Positions 24,013 to 33,399 are shown, numbered from the stretch's first letter. The stretch: 64,000 nt of DNA from Taklimakanibacter sp050246735 (GCA_050246735.1 JBFWVM010000023.1:20344-84343); one strand, 5' to 3'. Numbers and translations: made by a program. Notes: generated by a model not told the origin, from the sequence alone.

Positions 24013-24390
24013 TCACTCTGTCTCCTTCGTATTGAATTAGTTGCAGCATTCTCCGCGGCGCCCGTTGACCGCCTTGAAATTGGATCGCGACGCTGTGAGG
24101 CTCCGGCTCATCGGGTCAGATATGATTCCAACCGCCGCCGCGGCGAGCCTCGAAACCGACATGCAGCACTCCCTCTTGACCTTCCCTCCCCTGGGACCCG
24201 GCGAATCTAGCACAGGGGCATGCAGCGATGAAATACTTATCGCAGCGGAAGGTGGTGAAACTGCGATGGCATGGCGGCAAACTTGGTCCGAACTGAAGGC
24301 CGGCGGCCGGGCGGAACCTCCGCCCGCCCGCAAGACGGCTTTCAAAGCCCGCGAAAGAGGGGCAACATGGGCCAAAAGGAGTGACCCAGC
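24013..24390. other. 378-bp intergenic region without a gene
   Basis: This divergent region holds the promoters of the metzincin run (minus) and of the small gene at 24391 (plus). A GGGCGG-AACCT-CCGCCC hairpin lies near 24313-24329. No convincing ORF, known riboswitch or RNA gene was seen. Confidence 0.4.
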
Positions 24391-24627
24391 TTGGACATGC
24401 GCGACATCGAGGTCTGCCTGCCGCCGCGGCTTCATTCCTTCAGCCGCCAGGTGCTCGAGATCTACCTCATGGGCCATATGACCACCGAGGAATTCCGCCG
24501 CTGGTTTCACATGCCCAATTCCGACTATCTTCCTTTCAGCGACTGTATCGCGCAAAAAGTCGATCCCTTTTATGTGCCGGAAGCAAAGCTTCCCCCTTCC
24601 ATTACGCTGAAACCCAATACACTTTGA
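24391..24627 (+). CDS. Small protein of unknown function upstream of the cysteine synthase
   Basis: 78 residues (MDMRDIEVCLPPRLHSF ...). I do not recognise the family. The middle (VLEIYLMGHMTTEEFRRWF) is helical and the end is Pro-rich. TTG 24391 has AGGAG nine bases upstream, better than the ATG at 24397. It ends 62 bp before the cysteine synthase gene and may be cotranscribed with it. Two Cys residues could be functional given the sulfur context, but that is speculation. Confidence 0.5.
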   Translation: MDMRDIEVCLPPRLHSFSRQVLEIYLMGHMTTEEFRRWFHMPNSDYLPFSDCIAQKVDPFYVPEAKLPPSITLKPNTL

Positions 24628-24689
24628 GACCGGCCTTTCGTGCTCACCTTGGACCTGTTATCGGTTCCCTTGAGCTTCCTGGAGTACTC

Positions 24690-25736
24690 ATGGATATCAA
24701 ACCGGATGTCATCGCCGCCATCGGCAACACCCCCCTGATCAAGCTGAAGAAGGCCTCCGAGCTCACCGGATGCACGATCCTCGGCAAGGCGGAGTTCATG
24801 AATCCGGGCCAGTCGGTGAAGGACCGCGCGGCCCTGTTCATCATCAAGGATGCGATCGCGAAGGGCAGGCTCAAGCCGGGCGGCACCATCGTCGAGGGCA
24901 CCGCCGGCAATACCGGCATCGGTCTCGCCGTGGTCGCCAATGCCCTGGGCTTCAAGACGGTGATCGTGATCCCGATCACCCAGAGCCAGGAGAAGAAGGA
25001 CACGCTGAGGCTCCTGGGTGCCGAGCTCGTCGAAGTCCCGGCGGTCGCCTACAAGAACCCGAACAACTACGTGAAATATTCCGGCCGCCTGGCCGAGAGG
25101 CTTGCCCGCTCGACGCCGGAAGGCGCGATATGGGCCAACCAGTTCGACAATGTCGCCAACCGGCAGGCCCATGTCGAGACCACCGCGCAGGAGATCTGGC
25201 GGCAGACCGACGGCAAGATCGACGGCTTCGTCTCGGCGGTAGGCTCGGGCGGCACGCTGGGCGGCGTCAGCGACGGGCTCAAGGCGAAGAACAGGAACAT
25301 CCGCATCGCCCTTGCCGATCCCCTGGGCGCCGCTCTGTACAGCTACTACACGACCGGCGAGCTCAAGGCGGAAGGCTCGTCGATCACCGAGGGCATCGGC
25401 CAGGGCCGCGTCACCAGGAACATCGAAGGCGCCGTGGTCGACGACGCCTTCCAGATTCCCGACAGCGAGGCGATCCCGCTGGTCTTCGACCTCCTCAGGG
25501 AGGAAGGCCTGTGCCTCGGCGGATCCACCGGCATCAACGTGGCCGGCGCCATCCGCCTCGCCAGGAAAATGGGGCCGGGCCACACCATCGTCACCCTGCT
25601 CTGCGACTATGGCACGCGCTACCAGTCGAAGCTCTTCAATCCGGAATTCCTCCGCGAGAAAGGCCTGCCGGTGCCCGAATGGCTGGAGGAACGCGCCGCC
25701 AGCGTGCCGCATGTCTTCGAGGAAGTCCCCGCCTGA
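24690..25736 (+). CDS. Cysteine synthase A-type enzyme
   Basis: 348 residues of fold type II PLP enzymes. The Schiff-base Lys is in PGQSVKDRAALFI, the substrate loop in EGTAGNTGIGL and the glycine-rich phosphate loop in GSGGTLGG. It should make cysteine from O-acetylserine and sulfide. ATG 24690 follows GGAG. The EGTAGNT loop replaces the SGNTG context of classical CysK, and the extended C-terminus is typical of an alphaproteobacterial subgroup. It is coupled to the AlaX gene through a TGATG overlap. Confidence 0.9.
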   Translation: MDIKPDVIAAIGNTPLIKLKKASELTGCTILGKAEFMNPGQSVKDRAALFIIKDAIAKGRLKPGGTIVEGTAGNTGIGLAVVANALGFKTVIVIPITQSQEKKDTLRLLGAELVEVPAVAYKNPNNYVKYSGRLAERLARSTPEGAIWANQFDNVANRQAHVETTAQEIWRQTDGKIDGFVSAVGSGGTLGGVSDGLKAKNRNIRIALADPLGAALYSYYTTGELKAEGSSITEGIGQGRVTRNIEGAVVDDAFQIPDSEAIPLVFDLLREEGLCLGGSTGINVAGAIRLARKMGPGHTIVTLLCDYGTRYQSKLFNPEFLREKGLPVPEWLEERAASVPHVFEEVPA

Positions 25737-26452
25737 TGACCCTGCTTCTGTTCCGCGACGACGCCTATCGCAGATCCTGCGATGCCAGGGTGGTCTCCAT
25801 CAATGACCGTGGCGGCATCATTCTCGACCAGACGGTCTTCTATCCGACCGCCGGCGGACAGCCGGGCGACAAGGGCACGCTGACGGCCGAGGGATCCGAG
25901 ATCCAGATCGCCACCACCGTCTATGACGAGGCGAAGAACGCCGTGCATGTCCCGGCGGCGCCGGTGGCGCTGGCGCCCGGAGCGCCCGTGTCCGCAGCAC
26001 TCGACTGGGACAGCCGCTACCGCAACATGCGCTGCCATTCGCTCATGCATCTGCTCTGCGCCGCCGTGCCCTTCCCCGTGACCGGCAGCGCGCTCACCGC
26101 GGACGGCGGACGAATCGATTTCGACATCCCGGAAGGGCATATTCCGGCCAAGGACGAATTGGCGGCGAAGATCAACGCGTGGATCGCCGAGGATCATCCG
26201 ATCACCACGCGCTGGATCGCCGAGGAGGAGCTCGACGCCAATCCGACATTGGTGCGGACCTTGTGGGTCAAGCCGCCGCGCGGCTCGGGCCGCATTCGCC
26301 TGGTTTCGATCGGCGAGAACGACGCCATCGACCTCCAGCCTTGCGGCGGCACGCATCTTACGTCGACCGGCGCCATAGGTCCTGTCGCCGTCGCCAAGAT
26401 CGAGAACAAGGGCAAGCAGAACCGCCGCATCCGGCTCGCATTCGCGGGCTGA
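25736..26452 (+). CDS. Alanyl-tRNA editing protein (AlaX type)
   Basis: 238 residues related to the editing domain of AlaRS. The zinc ligands HSLMH (HxxxH) and CGGTH (CxxxH) are present, and the N-terminus has QTVFYPTAGGQPGDKG. It hydrolyses Ser or Gly mischarged on tRNA-Ala in trans. Its start overlaps the cysteine synthase stop (TGATG), so the two are translated together; the link between cysteine or serine supply and mischarging is an inference. Confidence 0.9.
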   Translation: MTLLLFRDDAYRRSCDARVVSINDRGGIILDQTVFYPTAGGQPGDKGTLTAEGSEIQIATTVYDEAKNAVHVPAAPVALAPGAPVSAALDWDSRYRNMRCHSLMHLLCAAVPFPVTGSALTADGGRIDFDIPEGHIPAKDELAAKINAWIAEDHPITTRWIAEEELDANPTLVRTLWVKPPRGSGRIRLVSIGENDAIDLQPCGGTHLTSTGAIGPVAVAKIENKGKQNRRIRLAFAG

Positions 26453-26471
26453 AGCGTATCGAGGAGTTGCC

Positions 26472-27329
26472 ATGTCGTCGCCTTACGTCGTCTCGACACA
26501 ATGGCTGGCCGAGCACCTCGCGGCCCCGGATGTCGCCATTGTCGACGCCTCGTGGCATTTGCCGGCGGCCAGGCGCGACGCCAGGGCGGAGTTTCTCAGG
26601 GAACGCATCCCGGGCGCGCAGTTCTTCGATATCGACGAGATCTCGGACGGCGCCACCGCCTTGCCTCACATGTTGCCGAGCGCCGAGAAATTCGCCTCGC
26701 GCATGCGCCGGCTCGGTGTCGGCGACGGCAAGAAGGTCGTCGCCTATGACACGGTCGGGCTGTTCTCCGCGGCTCGCGCCTGGTGGATGTTCCGCGTCTT
26801 CGGCCATGACGACGTCGCGGTGCTCGACGGCGGCTTCCCGAAATGGAAGGCGGAGGGCCGGCCGGTCGATGAGGATCCTCCGGGCCGGCCGCAGGAGCGG
26901 CATTTCTCGGCGCGCTTCCAGTCGATGATGGTGCGCGACAAGAGCGGCGTCCTCGATGCGGTGACGACCGGCAGGGCGCAGATCGCCGATGCGCGCTCGC
27001 CCGGCCGCTTCGCCGGCGCCGAGCCCGAGCCGCGTCCCGGAGTGCGCTCCGGCCATATGCCGGGGGCCGGCAATGTCCATTACGCGACCCTGCTCAGGCC
27101 GGACGGCACTCTCAAATCGCCTGAGGAGATCGCCCGGGTCTTCGCCGCGGCCGGCGTCGATGTGAAGAAGCCGGTCATCACCTCCTGCGGCTCGGGGATA
27201 ACGGCGGCGATATTGACCCTGGGCCTTGCCCTGATCGGCGCCAGGGATACCGCGCTCTACGACGGATCGTGGAGCGAATGGGGTGCTGCCACCGACACCC
27301 CCGTCGAGACCGGAGCAGGCACGTCATGA
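26472..27329 (+). CDS. sseA: 3-mercaptopyruvate / thiosulfate sulfurtransferase
   Basis: 285 residues with two rhodanese domains. The active loop CGSGITA (about 237-243) matches the CGSGVTA of mercaptopyruvate sulfurtransferases, and the inactive first domain has VDASWHLP. It moves sulfur from mercaptopyruvate to a thiol or cyanide. It is 19 bp after the AlaX gene and overlaps the aminopeptidase (ATGA), so it belongs to the cysteine operon. Confidence 0.92.
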   Translation: MSSPYVVSTQWLAEHLAAPDVAIVDASWHLPAARRDARAEFLRERIPGAQFFDIDEISDGATALPHMLPSAEKFASRMRRLGVGDGKKVVAYDTVGLFSAARAWWMFRVFGHDDVAVLDGGFPKWKAEGRPVDEDPPGRPQERHFSARFQSMMVRDKSGVLDAVTTGRAQIADARSPGRFAGAEPEPRPGVRSGHMPGAGNVHYATLLRPDGTLKSPEEIARVFAAAGVDVKKPVITSCGSGITAAILTLGLALIGARDTALYDGSWSEWGAATDTPVETGAGTS

Positions 27330-28555
27330 CCCACTCGGATATCCTCGATCGCTATGCGCGGCTTATCGTCCGCTCCGGCGTCAATATCGCGCCCCGACAG
27401 GAACTGCTCATGACGGCGCCGGTCGACGCTCTTCCCCTGGTGCGCCTCGTCACCGAGCATGCCTATAAAGCCGGAGCGAGTCTCGTCACCACTCTCTATG
27501 GCGACGACGCCGCGACCCTTGCGCGGTTCGAGCATGCACGCGACGAGAGTTTCGACACGGCGGCCGGCTGGCTGTTCGACGGGATGGCCAGCGCCTTCAG
27601 GGCGGGAGCCGCGCGCCTCGCCATCATCGGCGAAGATCCCTCCTTGCTCGCCGGCCAGGATACCGACAAGGTGGCGCGCGCCAATCGGGCGCGCTCCAGG
27701 GCCTATCGTCCGGCTCTCGAGCTCATCGCCAGCCATGCCATCAACTGGTGCGTGGCCGCCGCCGCGACGCCGGCCTGGGCGCGGTCCGTGTTTCCGGACA
27801 AGCCGCCCGAGGCCGCGCTCGACGCGCTCTGGCAGGCGGTTTTCACCTGCGCCCGCGCCGACCAGCCCGATCCGGTCCAGGCCTGGGTCGAGCATTCGCG
27901 CAATCTTCGCCGGCGCACCGACTTCCTGAACGGCCGCCGTTACGCGGCGCTCAGATACAAGGGGCCGGGCACCGACCTCACCATAGGCCTGGTCGACGGT
28001 CATGTGTGGAAAGGCGGCGCGTCGGTGTCCGGGAACGGCGTGACGTGCAATCCGAACATCCCTTCGGAGGAAGTCTTCACCATGCCGCACAAGGACCGGG
28101 TCGACGGCACCGTCGTGGCCACCAAGCCGCTCTCCTATCAGGGCACCTTCATCGAAGGGATAAGGGTTCGCTTCGAGGCCGGCCGCATCGTCGAGGCGCA
28201 TGCCGACAAGGGGGCGGACGTGTTCGCCAACATGATCGCCACCGATGAGGGGGCCTCCCGCCTCGGCGAGGTTGCGCTGGTGCCGCATTCATCGCCGATC
28301 GCCAGGAGCGGCATCGTGTTCAACAACACCTTGTTCGACGAGAATGCCGCAAGCCACATCGCCGTCGGCCAGTCCTACAGCGACACGATGACGAATGGCG
28401 GCTTCCTGAGCAAGGAGGCGCTCGCCGATGCCGGCGCCAATGCGAGCCTTATCCATGTCGACTGGATGATCGGATCGGGCAGGCTCGATATCGACGGCGC
28501 GCGCGCGGATGGCGGGATCGAGCCCCTGATGCGCCAGGGCGAGTGGGCGGCTTAG
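27326..28555 (+). CDS. M29-family aminopeptidase
   Basis: 409 residues matching thermophilic aminopeptidase T/AMPS (M29), a dimeric two-metal enzyme with broad specificity. Metal-site segments include NIPSEEVFTMPHKDRVDG and the C-terminal HIAVGQSYSDTM and HVDWMIGSG. It overlaps the sulfurtransferase stop (ATGA) and is the last gene of the operon. It may recycle amino acids from cysteine-containing peptides; that link is contextual only. Confidence 0.9.
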   Translation: MTHSDILDRYARLIVRSGVNIAPRQELLMTAPVDALPLVRLVTEHAYKAGASLVTTLYGDDAATLARFEHARDESFDTAAGWLFDGMASAFRAGAARLAIIGEDPSLLAGQDTDKVARANRARSRAYRPALELIASHAINWCVAAAATPAWARSVFPDKPPEAALDALWQAVFTCARADQPDPVQAWVEHSRNLRRRTDFLNGRRYAALRYKGPGTDLTIGLVDGHVWKGGASVSGNGVTCNPNIPSEEVFTMPHKDRVDGTVVATKPLSYQGTFIEGIRVRFEAGRIVEAHADKGADVFANMIATDEGASRLGEVALVPHSSPIARSGIVFNNTLFDENAASHIAVGQSYSDTMTNGGFLSKEALADAGANASLIHVDWMIGSGRLDIDGARADGGIEPLMRQGEWAA

Positions 28556-28583
28556 GCGCCCTCCTCCTCCGGAAAGAGGACGC

Positions 28584-29384
28584 TCAGTGCAGGATCTGGC
28601 TCAGGAAGAGCTTGGTGCGCTCGCTCTTGGGGTTCTTGAAGAACTCGGCCGGCGAGTTCTGCTCGACGATCTGGCCCTGATCCATGAAGATCACCCGGTT
28701 GGCGACCTGGCGCGCGAAGCCCATTTCATGGGTGACGCACAGCATGGTCATGCCGGATTGCGCCAGGTCGACCATCACCTCGAGCACCTCCTTGATCATC
28801 TCAGGATCGAGCGCCGAGGTCGGCTCGTCGAACAGCATGATGCGCGGGTTCATGCACAAGGAGCGCGCGATGGCGACACGCTGCTGCTGGCCGCCCGACA
28901 GCTGGCCCGGATACTTGTTCGCCTGCTCGGGGATCTTCACCCGCGTGAGATACTTCATCGCCGCCGCCTCGGCATCGGCCTTGGCCATCTTGCGCACCCA
29001 GATCGGCGCCAGGGTGCAGTTCTCGAGAACCGTCAGATGCGGGAACAGGTTGAAATGCTGGAATACCATGCCGACCTCGCGGCGGACCTCGTCGATGCGC
29101 TTGAGGTCGTTGGTGAGTTCGATCCCGTCGACGATGATCTGGCCGGACTGATGCTCTTCCAGCCGGTTGATGCAGCGGATGAGCGTCGACTTGCCGGAGC
29201 CCGACGGTCCGCAGATGACGATCCGCTCACCGCGCTCGACCGCGAGATCGATGTCGCGCAGCACATGGAATTCGCCATACCATTTGTTGACGCCCACGAG
29301 CTGGATGGCGACTTCTCCCGCTTCGTTCTTGTCGGCCGGGGGGACCTTCGGCGTGCTGGTCTGGGCGGAGGCTTGAGCCATCAT
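28584..29384 (-). CDS. aapP: General L-amino acid ABC transporter ATPase AapP
   Basis: 266 residues: Walker A GPSGSGKS, signature LSGGQQQR, Walker B IMLFDEP, His-loop VTHE. It powers the AapQ/AapM channel. The start (double ATG at 29384 and 29381) overlaps the aapM stop, showing coupling. It is the last gene of aapJQMP and convergent with the aminopeptidase. Confidence 0.95.
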   Translation of the reverse strand: MMAQASAQTSTPKVPPADKNEAGEVAIQLVGVNKWYGEFHVLRDIDLAVERGERIVICGPSGSGKSTLIRCINRLEEHQSGQIIVDGIELTNDLKRIDEVRREVGMVFQHFNLFPHLTVLENCTLAPIWVRKMAKADAEAAAMKYLTRVKIPEQANKYPGQLSGGQQQRVAIARSLCMNPRIMLFDEPTSALDPEMIKEVLEVMVDLAQSGMTMLCVTHEMGFARQVANRVIFMDQGQIVEQNSPAEFFKNPKSERTKLFLSQILH

Positions 29385-30895
29385 ATCCCTCGTCTCTTGT
29401 GGCCGGTCTGGAGCCGGCGCTCCATGAATATCGAATAGCGCGACATGGCGAAACAGAAAACCCAGAACATCAGGGCCGCGGTGAAATAGCCCGTCGTTCC
29501 GGTCTGCGGCGATACCCATTTCGGATCATTGAAGCCGGCCATGACGATGCCGAGCAGGTCGAACAGGCCGATGATGAGGACGAGCGTCGTGTCCTTGAAC
29601 AGGCTGATGCAGGAATTGACGATGGCGGGGATGGAGATCTTGAGCGCCTGCGGCAGGACGATCAGGTTCATCATCTTCCAGTAGGAGAGGCCGAGCGCCT
29701 GGGCGGCCTCGTATTGGCCTTTCGGGATGGCCTGCAGGCCGCCGCGCACATTCTCCGCCATATAGGCGGCGGTGAAGAGCGCCGTGCCGACCAGCGCCCT
29801 GAGCAGCTTGTCGAAGTTCACCCCTTCCGGCATGAACAGCGGCAGCATGATGCTGGCCATGAACAGCACGGTGATGAGGGGCACGCCGCGCCAGACCTCG
29901 ATGAAGATCACCGAGAAGAGCCGCACCACCGGCATTTTGGAGCGTCGCCCCAGAGCCAGCAATATACCCAGCGGCAGGGAGGCCACGATGCCGGTGATCG
30001 CCACGACGAGGGTCACCAGGAGGCCTCCCCATTGCTGGGTTTCGACCGGCACGAGGCCGAAATCGGCGGTCACCAGGACGAGGACGGCGATGACGGCGCA
30101 GCAGGCGCCGCACCAGCCCAGCAGCGCGGAACGCGCCGAGATGTCGCGCGAGACGACCTCGTGCCGGATGGACAGTCCGGCGGCGACGACCAGAAAGCCG
30201 ACGATCGCCAGTGTCGCCGATGAAACGAAGTTGCCGGAGACGTTGACCTCGGGCATCGAGACGAAGAGCGACACGAGGAAGATGACGAGCGCGATGCCCG
30301 CAAGGAAGAGCGCCGGCCTGTTCCGCCTGATCCCGTCCTCGACGCCGAAGGCGAAGACCGGTACGGCAAGAGCGGAAAGCAGGAGCAGCCCGACGATGCC
30401 CAGGATCGTCGACAGGGACAGGTCGAGATTGCCGCCGGTCAACAGGATGAAGGTCATCAGCGGATAGACCACCAGCAGGAAGAGCGCGTTCCATTTCTTG
30501 AAGGGAACGGAGGGGACCGCCATGGTGGCGAGAGCCACCGCGCCGACGATCAGGCAGATATTCACCCGCCAGCGCTGATCGAAGGGATAGAAGCCATAGA
30601 TGAACTGGTGGAACTTGGCCCAGACATAGGGCCAGCAGGCGCCCGAATCCGGCACGGCCACGCAAGCTTCGCGATCCTCGCCCGTGAACACCGCACGCAA
30701 TATGGCCCAGTCGAATATGCCCCAGCCCAGCCAGAGGACGAAGGCGGCGCCGACTATGGTGAGCACCGCGTTCAGCGGCGTCGAGAACAGGTTTTGCAGC
30801 ACCCATCCCGTCACGCCGGTCGTGTTGGGCGGCGGCGGCAATCGCGGGGCATCTTCGGAGCGGACCCAGGCGTGTCGCGAGGAGAGGTCGGTCAT
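29381..30895 (-). CDS. aapM: General L-amino acid ABC transporter permease AapM, enlarged
   Basis: 504 residues. The N-terminal region (ACWPYVWAKFHQFIYGFYP) and the C-terminal permease domain with the EAA loop (EAAQALGLSYWKM) are typical of AapM. Family members of about 384 residues join these directly; here roughly 120 extra residues (about 155-275) add hydrophobic stretches such as ILGIVGLLLLSALAVPVFAF. This suggests three or four additional membrane helices. ATG 30895 (MTDLSSRHAW) is the start, 4 bp after aapQ. The reading frame is intact. Confidence 0.92.
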   Translation of the reverse strand: MTDLSSRHAWVRSEDAPRLPPPPNTTGVTGWVLQNLFSTPLNAVLTIVGAAFVLWLGWGIFDWAILRAVFTGEDREACVAVPDSGACWPYVWAKFHQFIYGFYPFDQRWRVNICLIVGAVALATMAVPSVPFKKWNALFLLVVYPLMTFILLTGGNLDLSLSTILGIVGLLLLSALAVPVFAFGVEDGIRRNRPALFLAGIALVIFLVSLFVSMPEVNVSGNFVSSATLAIVGFLVVAAGLSIRHEVVSRDISARSALLGWCGACCAVIAVLVLVTADFGLVPVETQQWGGLLVTLVVAITGIVASLPLGILLALGRRSKMPVVRLFSVIFIEVWRGVPLITVLFMASIMLPLFMPEGVNFDKLLRALVGTALFTAAYMAENVRGGLQAIPKGQYEAAQALGLSYWKMMNLIVLPQALKISIPAIVNSCISLFKDTTLVLIIGLFDLLGIVMAGFNDPKWVSPQTGTTGYFTAALMFWVFCFAMSRYSIFMERRLQTGHKRRGI

Positions 30896-30899
30896 GGCC

Positions 30900-32084
30900 T
30901 TATCTCTCCACCAGGCGCACGCGCTCATTGTACCAGTTCATCACCGTCGAGGTGATGATGCTGAGCGACAGATAGACGACCATCCAGATCAGGACCACCT
31001 CGACCGCCCGGCCCGACTGGTTGTTGACGACGCCGCCCATGGCGACGAGATCGGGATAGGCGATGGCCACGGCGAGCGACGAGTTTTTGGTGAGGTTGAG
31101 ATACTGGTTGGTGAGGGGAGGAATGATCACGCGCAAGGCTTGCGGGATCACCACCAGCCGCAAGGTCGGCTGCGCCCGCAGTCCCAGGGCGTGGGCCGCC
31201 TCGGTCTGGCCGTGGCTCACCGCCAGGATGCCGGCGCGCACGATTTCCGCGATGAACGTGGCCGTATAGATGCTGAGCGCCAGGAGCAGCGCGATCAGTT
31301 CGGGCAGCACCGTGGTGCCGCCGGCGAAATTGAACCCCTTGAGCTCGGGATACTCGAACGTCACCGGCATTCCGGTCAGCAGGAAGGCCAGCAGCGGCAA
31401 TCCGACGACCAGGCCGAGGCCGGCCCAGAAGCTGTGGAACTGCTCGCCGGTGCGCTCCTGCCGCCACCGGGCCCAGCGGGAGACGGCAAAGGCGCCGATG
31501 CAGCCGATGACGAAGGCGATTACGATGAGACCCGAGCCTTCGCCCCAGATCGGCTTCGGTATCACGAGGCCGCGATTGCTGAGGAAGGCGGCATCGAAGA
31601 AGCTGATGCTCTCCCGAGGTCCCGGCAGGGGCTTGAGCACCGCTCCGTACCAGAAGAAGATCTGCAGCAGCAGCGGGATATTGCGGATGATCTCGACATA
31701 GCCCGTCGCGATCTTGGCGACGAGCCAGTTCGACGACAACCGCATGATGCCGACGACGAAGCCGATCATGGTGGCGAAGACGATGCCGAGGCCGGCGACA
31801 ATCAAGGTATTGAGAAAGCCGACGATGAGCGCGTCGATATAGAGGGAGTTGCGCGAATATTCGATCGGCGTCTGGATGATGTCGAAGCCGGCCGTCGTCC
31901 ACAGGAAGCCGAAATCGACGCTCCTGTTGATTTTCGCCAGATTGACTGTCGTATTATGATAGATTTCGTAGCCGGACCACACCAACAACAGCAGGAAGAC
32001 GGCCTGCGCGATACGCGAGCGGAATTTCGGATCGTTCAGGAACGAAGCGCGCTCATGACGCGCCTCATCGACGACTGCGGCCAT
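30900..32084 (-). CDS. aapQ: General L-amino acid ABC transporter permease AapQ
   Basis: 394 residues with a hydrophobic N-terminal half, the periplasmic loop SISFFDAAFLSNRGLVIPKP typical of AapQ, and the EAA loop (EAAHALGLRAQPTLRL). It forms a heterodimer with AapM. It is separated from aapJ by a 105-bp gap holding a strong hairpin, so expression probably falls below that of the binding protein. Confidence 0.95.
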   Translation of the reverse strand: MAAVVDEARHERASFLNDPKFRSRIAQAVFLLLLVWSGYEIYHNTTVNLAKINRSVDFGFLWTTAGFDIIQTPIEYSRNSLYIDALIVGFLNTLIVAGLGIVFATMIGFVVGIMRLSSNWLVAKIATGYVEIIRNIPLLLQIFFWYGAVLKPLPGPRESISFFDAAFLSNRGLVIPKPIWGEGSGLIVIAFVIGCIGAFAVSRWARWRQERTGEQFHSFWAGLGLVVGLPLLAFLLTGMPVTFEYPELKGFNFAGGTTVLPELIALLLALSIYTATFIAEIVRAGILAVSHGQTEAAHALGLRAQPTLRLVVIPQALRVIIPPLTNQYLNLTKNSSLAVAIAYPDLVAMGGVVNNQSGRAVEVVLIWMVVYLSLSIITSTVMNWYNERVRLVER

Positions 32085-32145
32085 CCCTTCACCCCTTCCT
32101 CACCCTTATAGCACTCGTCACGTTTACGTGATCTCTCGTGCGGAA

Positions 32146-32181
32146 AACGGAGGAAGCCCGGCATCCGTTCCGGGCTTCCTC
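32146..32181 (-). terminator. Strong hairpin between aapJ and aapQ
   Basis: A perfect 12-bp inverted repeat (GAGGAAGCCCGG / CCGGGCTTCCTC, 8-nt loop) is followed on the minus strand by CGTTTTC. It looks like a partial intrinsic terminator that lets the binding protein be made in excess over the permeases. Confidence 0.75.
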
Positions 32182-32189
32182 TCTATGCT

Positions 32190-33209
32190 TCAGCGAATCG
32201 GCGGGGCGTATTGCAGGCCGCCCTTGGTCCACAGCGCGTTCTTGCCGCGCGCGATCTTGAGCTTGGTGCCCTCGCCCAGATTGCGCTCGAAGATCTCGCC
32301 GTAATTGCCGACATGCTTGACGATCTGCACGGCCCATTCGTTGGTGAGGCCGATGCCGACGCCGAAATCGCCTTCCTTGCCGACGAAGCGCGCCACTTCC
32401 GGATTGGCCGAGTTCTTCATCTCCTCGACGTTCTTGGACGTGATGCCGAGCTCTTCGGCATTGACCAGCGCGAAATAGGTCCATTTCACGACGTTGAACC
32501 ACGCATCGTCGCCCTGGCGCACTGCCGGACCCAACGGCTCCTTGGAGATGATTTCGGGGAGGATCATATGGTCGTCCGGAGCAGCCAGCTTGAGGCGCTC
32601 GGCATAGAGGCCGGACTGGTCGGTCGTGTAGACGTCGCAGCGCCCGTCGCTGTAGGCCTTGAGCACTTCCTGGTTCTTCTCGAAGGCAACGACCTGATAG
32701 GTCATGTTGTTGGCCTTGAAATAGTCTGCGAGGTTGAGCTCGGTCGTCGTGCCGGTCTGCGTGCAGACGGAAGCGCCGTTGAGGTTGAGCGCGCTGTTGA
32801 CCCCCAGCGACTTCTTCACCATGAAGCCCTGTCCGTCATAATAGGTGACGCCCGCGAATTTGAGCCCGAGCGAGGTGTCGCGGCTCATCGACCATGTCGT
32901 GTTGCGCGACAGCACGTCGATCTCGCCCGACTGCAGCGCCGTGAAGCGCTCCTTCGCCGACAGCGGGGTGAATTTCACCTTGGTCGGGTCGTTGAAGATC
33001 GCCGCGGCAAGTGCCCGACAGAAATCGACGTCGAAGCCGGTCCAGTTGTTCTGGTCGTCCGGGAAGCCGAAGCCGATGAGGCTCGGATTGCTGCCGCATT
33101 GGATGAAGCCCTTGGCCTTCACGTCGTCGAGCGTGCCGGCCTGGGCCGCCGTGACGGCGGCGAGGCCCAGCCCTGCTCCCAAAGCCAGTGACAAAAGCTT
33201 GTTTTTCAT
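32190..33209 (-). CDS. aapJ: General L-amino acid ABC transporter binding protein AapJ
   Basis: 339 residues, close to the family length. The signal peptide (AVTAAQA) is followed by DVKAKGFIQCGSNPSLIGFG and the PBPb segments SRNTTWSMSRDTSLGL and TTDQSGLYAERL. It captures many L-amino acids in the periplasm. ATG 33209 follows GAAGGA. It is the first gene of aapJQMP. Confidence 0.95.
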   Translation of the reverse strand: MKNKLLSLALGAGLGLAAVTAAQAGTLDDVKAKGFIQCGSNPSLIGFGFPDDQNNWTGFDVDFCRALAAAIFNDPTKVKFTPLSAKERFTALQSGEIDVLSRNTTWSMSRDTSLGLKFAGVTYYDGQGFMVKKSLGVNSALNLNGASVCTQTGTTTELNLADYFKANNMTYQVVAFEKNQEVLKAYSDGRCDVYTTDQSGLYAERLKLAAPDDHMILPEIISKEPLGPAVRQGDDAWFNVVKWTYFALVNAEELGITSKNVEEMKNSANPEVARFVGKEGDFGVGIGLTNEWAVQIVKHVGNYGEIFERNLGEGTKLKIARGKNALWTKGGLQYAPPIR

Positions 33210-33345
33210 TGCTGATCCTTCTCTGAACATGCTGCCGCCTGATTGCGTGTCTTGCGGGGAAATCGCTTCACCCTCATTCGACGCCTTTTATCTTTTCAGG
33301 AGCGGTGCGCCTATTCGCTTTTAGTTACTCCCTCGAGGACCCGGT

Positions 33346-33399
33346 TTGACCCCATGTCCTCTTGGAAATCAGAGAAGCCGAGAAACGCGGCGGGGTCAA
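33346..33399. repeat. TTGACCCC ... GGGGTCAA inverted repeat at the cobK end
   Basis: Eight-base arms (33346-33353 and 33392-33399) are 38 bp apart; the right arm contains the cobK stop codon. Origin unknown; it could be the remains of a small mobile palindrome or chance. Confidence 0.3.

Noticed and set aside
24013..24390. SAM or other riboswitch before the cysteine operon
   Set aside because: Hairpins are present but no conserved aptamer core could be recognised.
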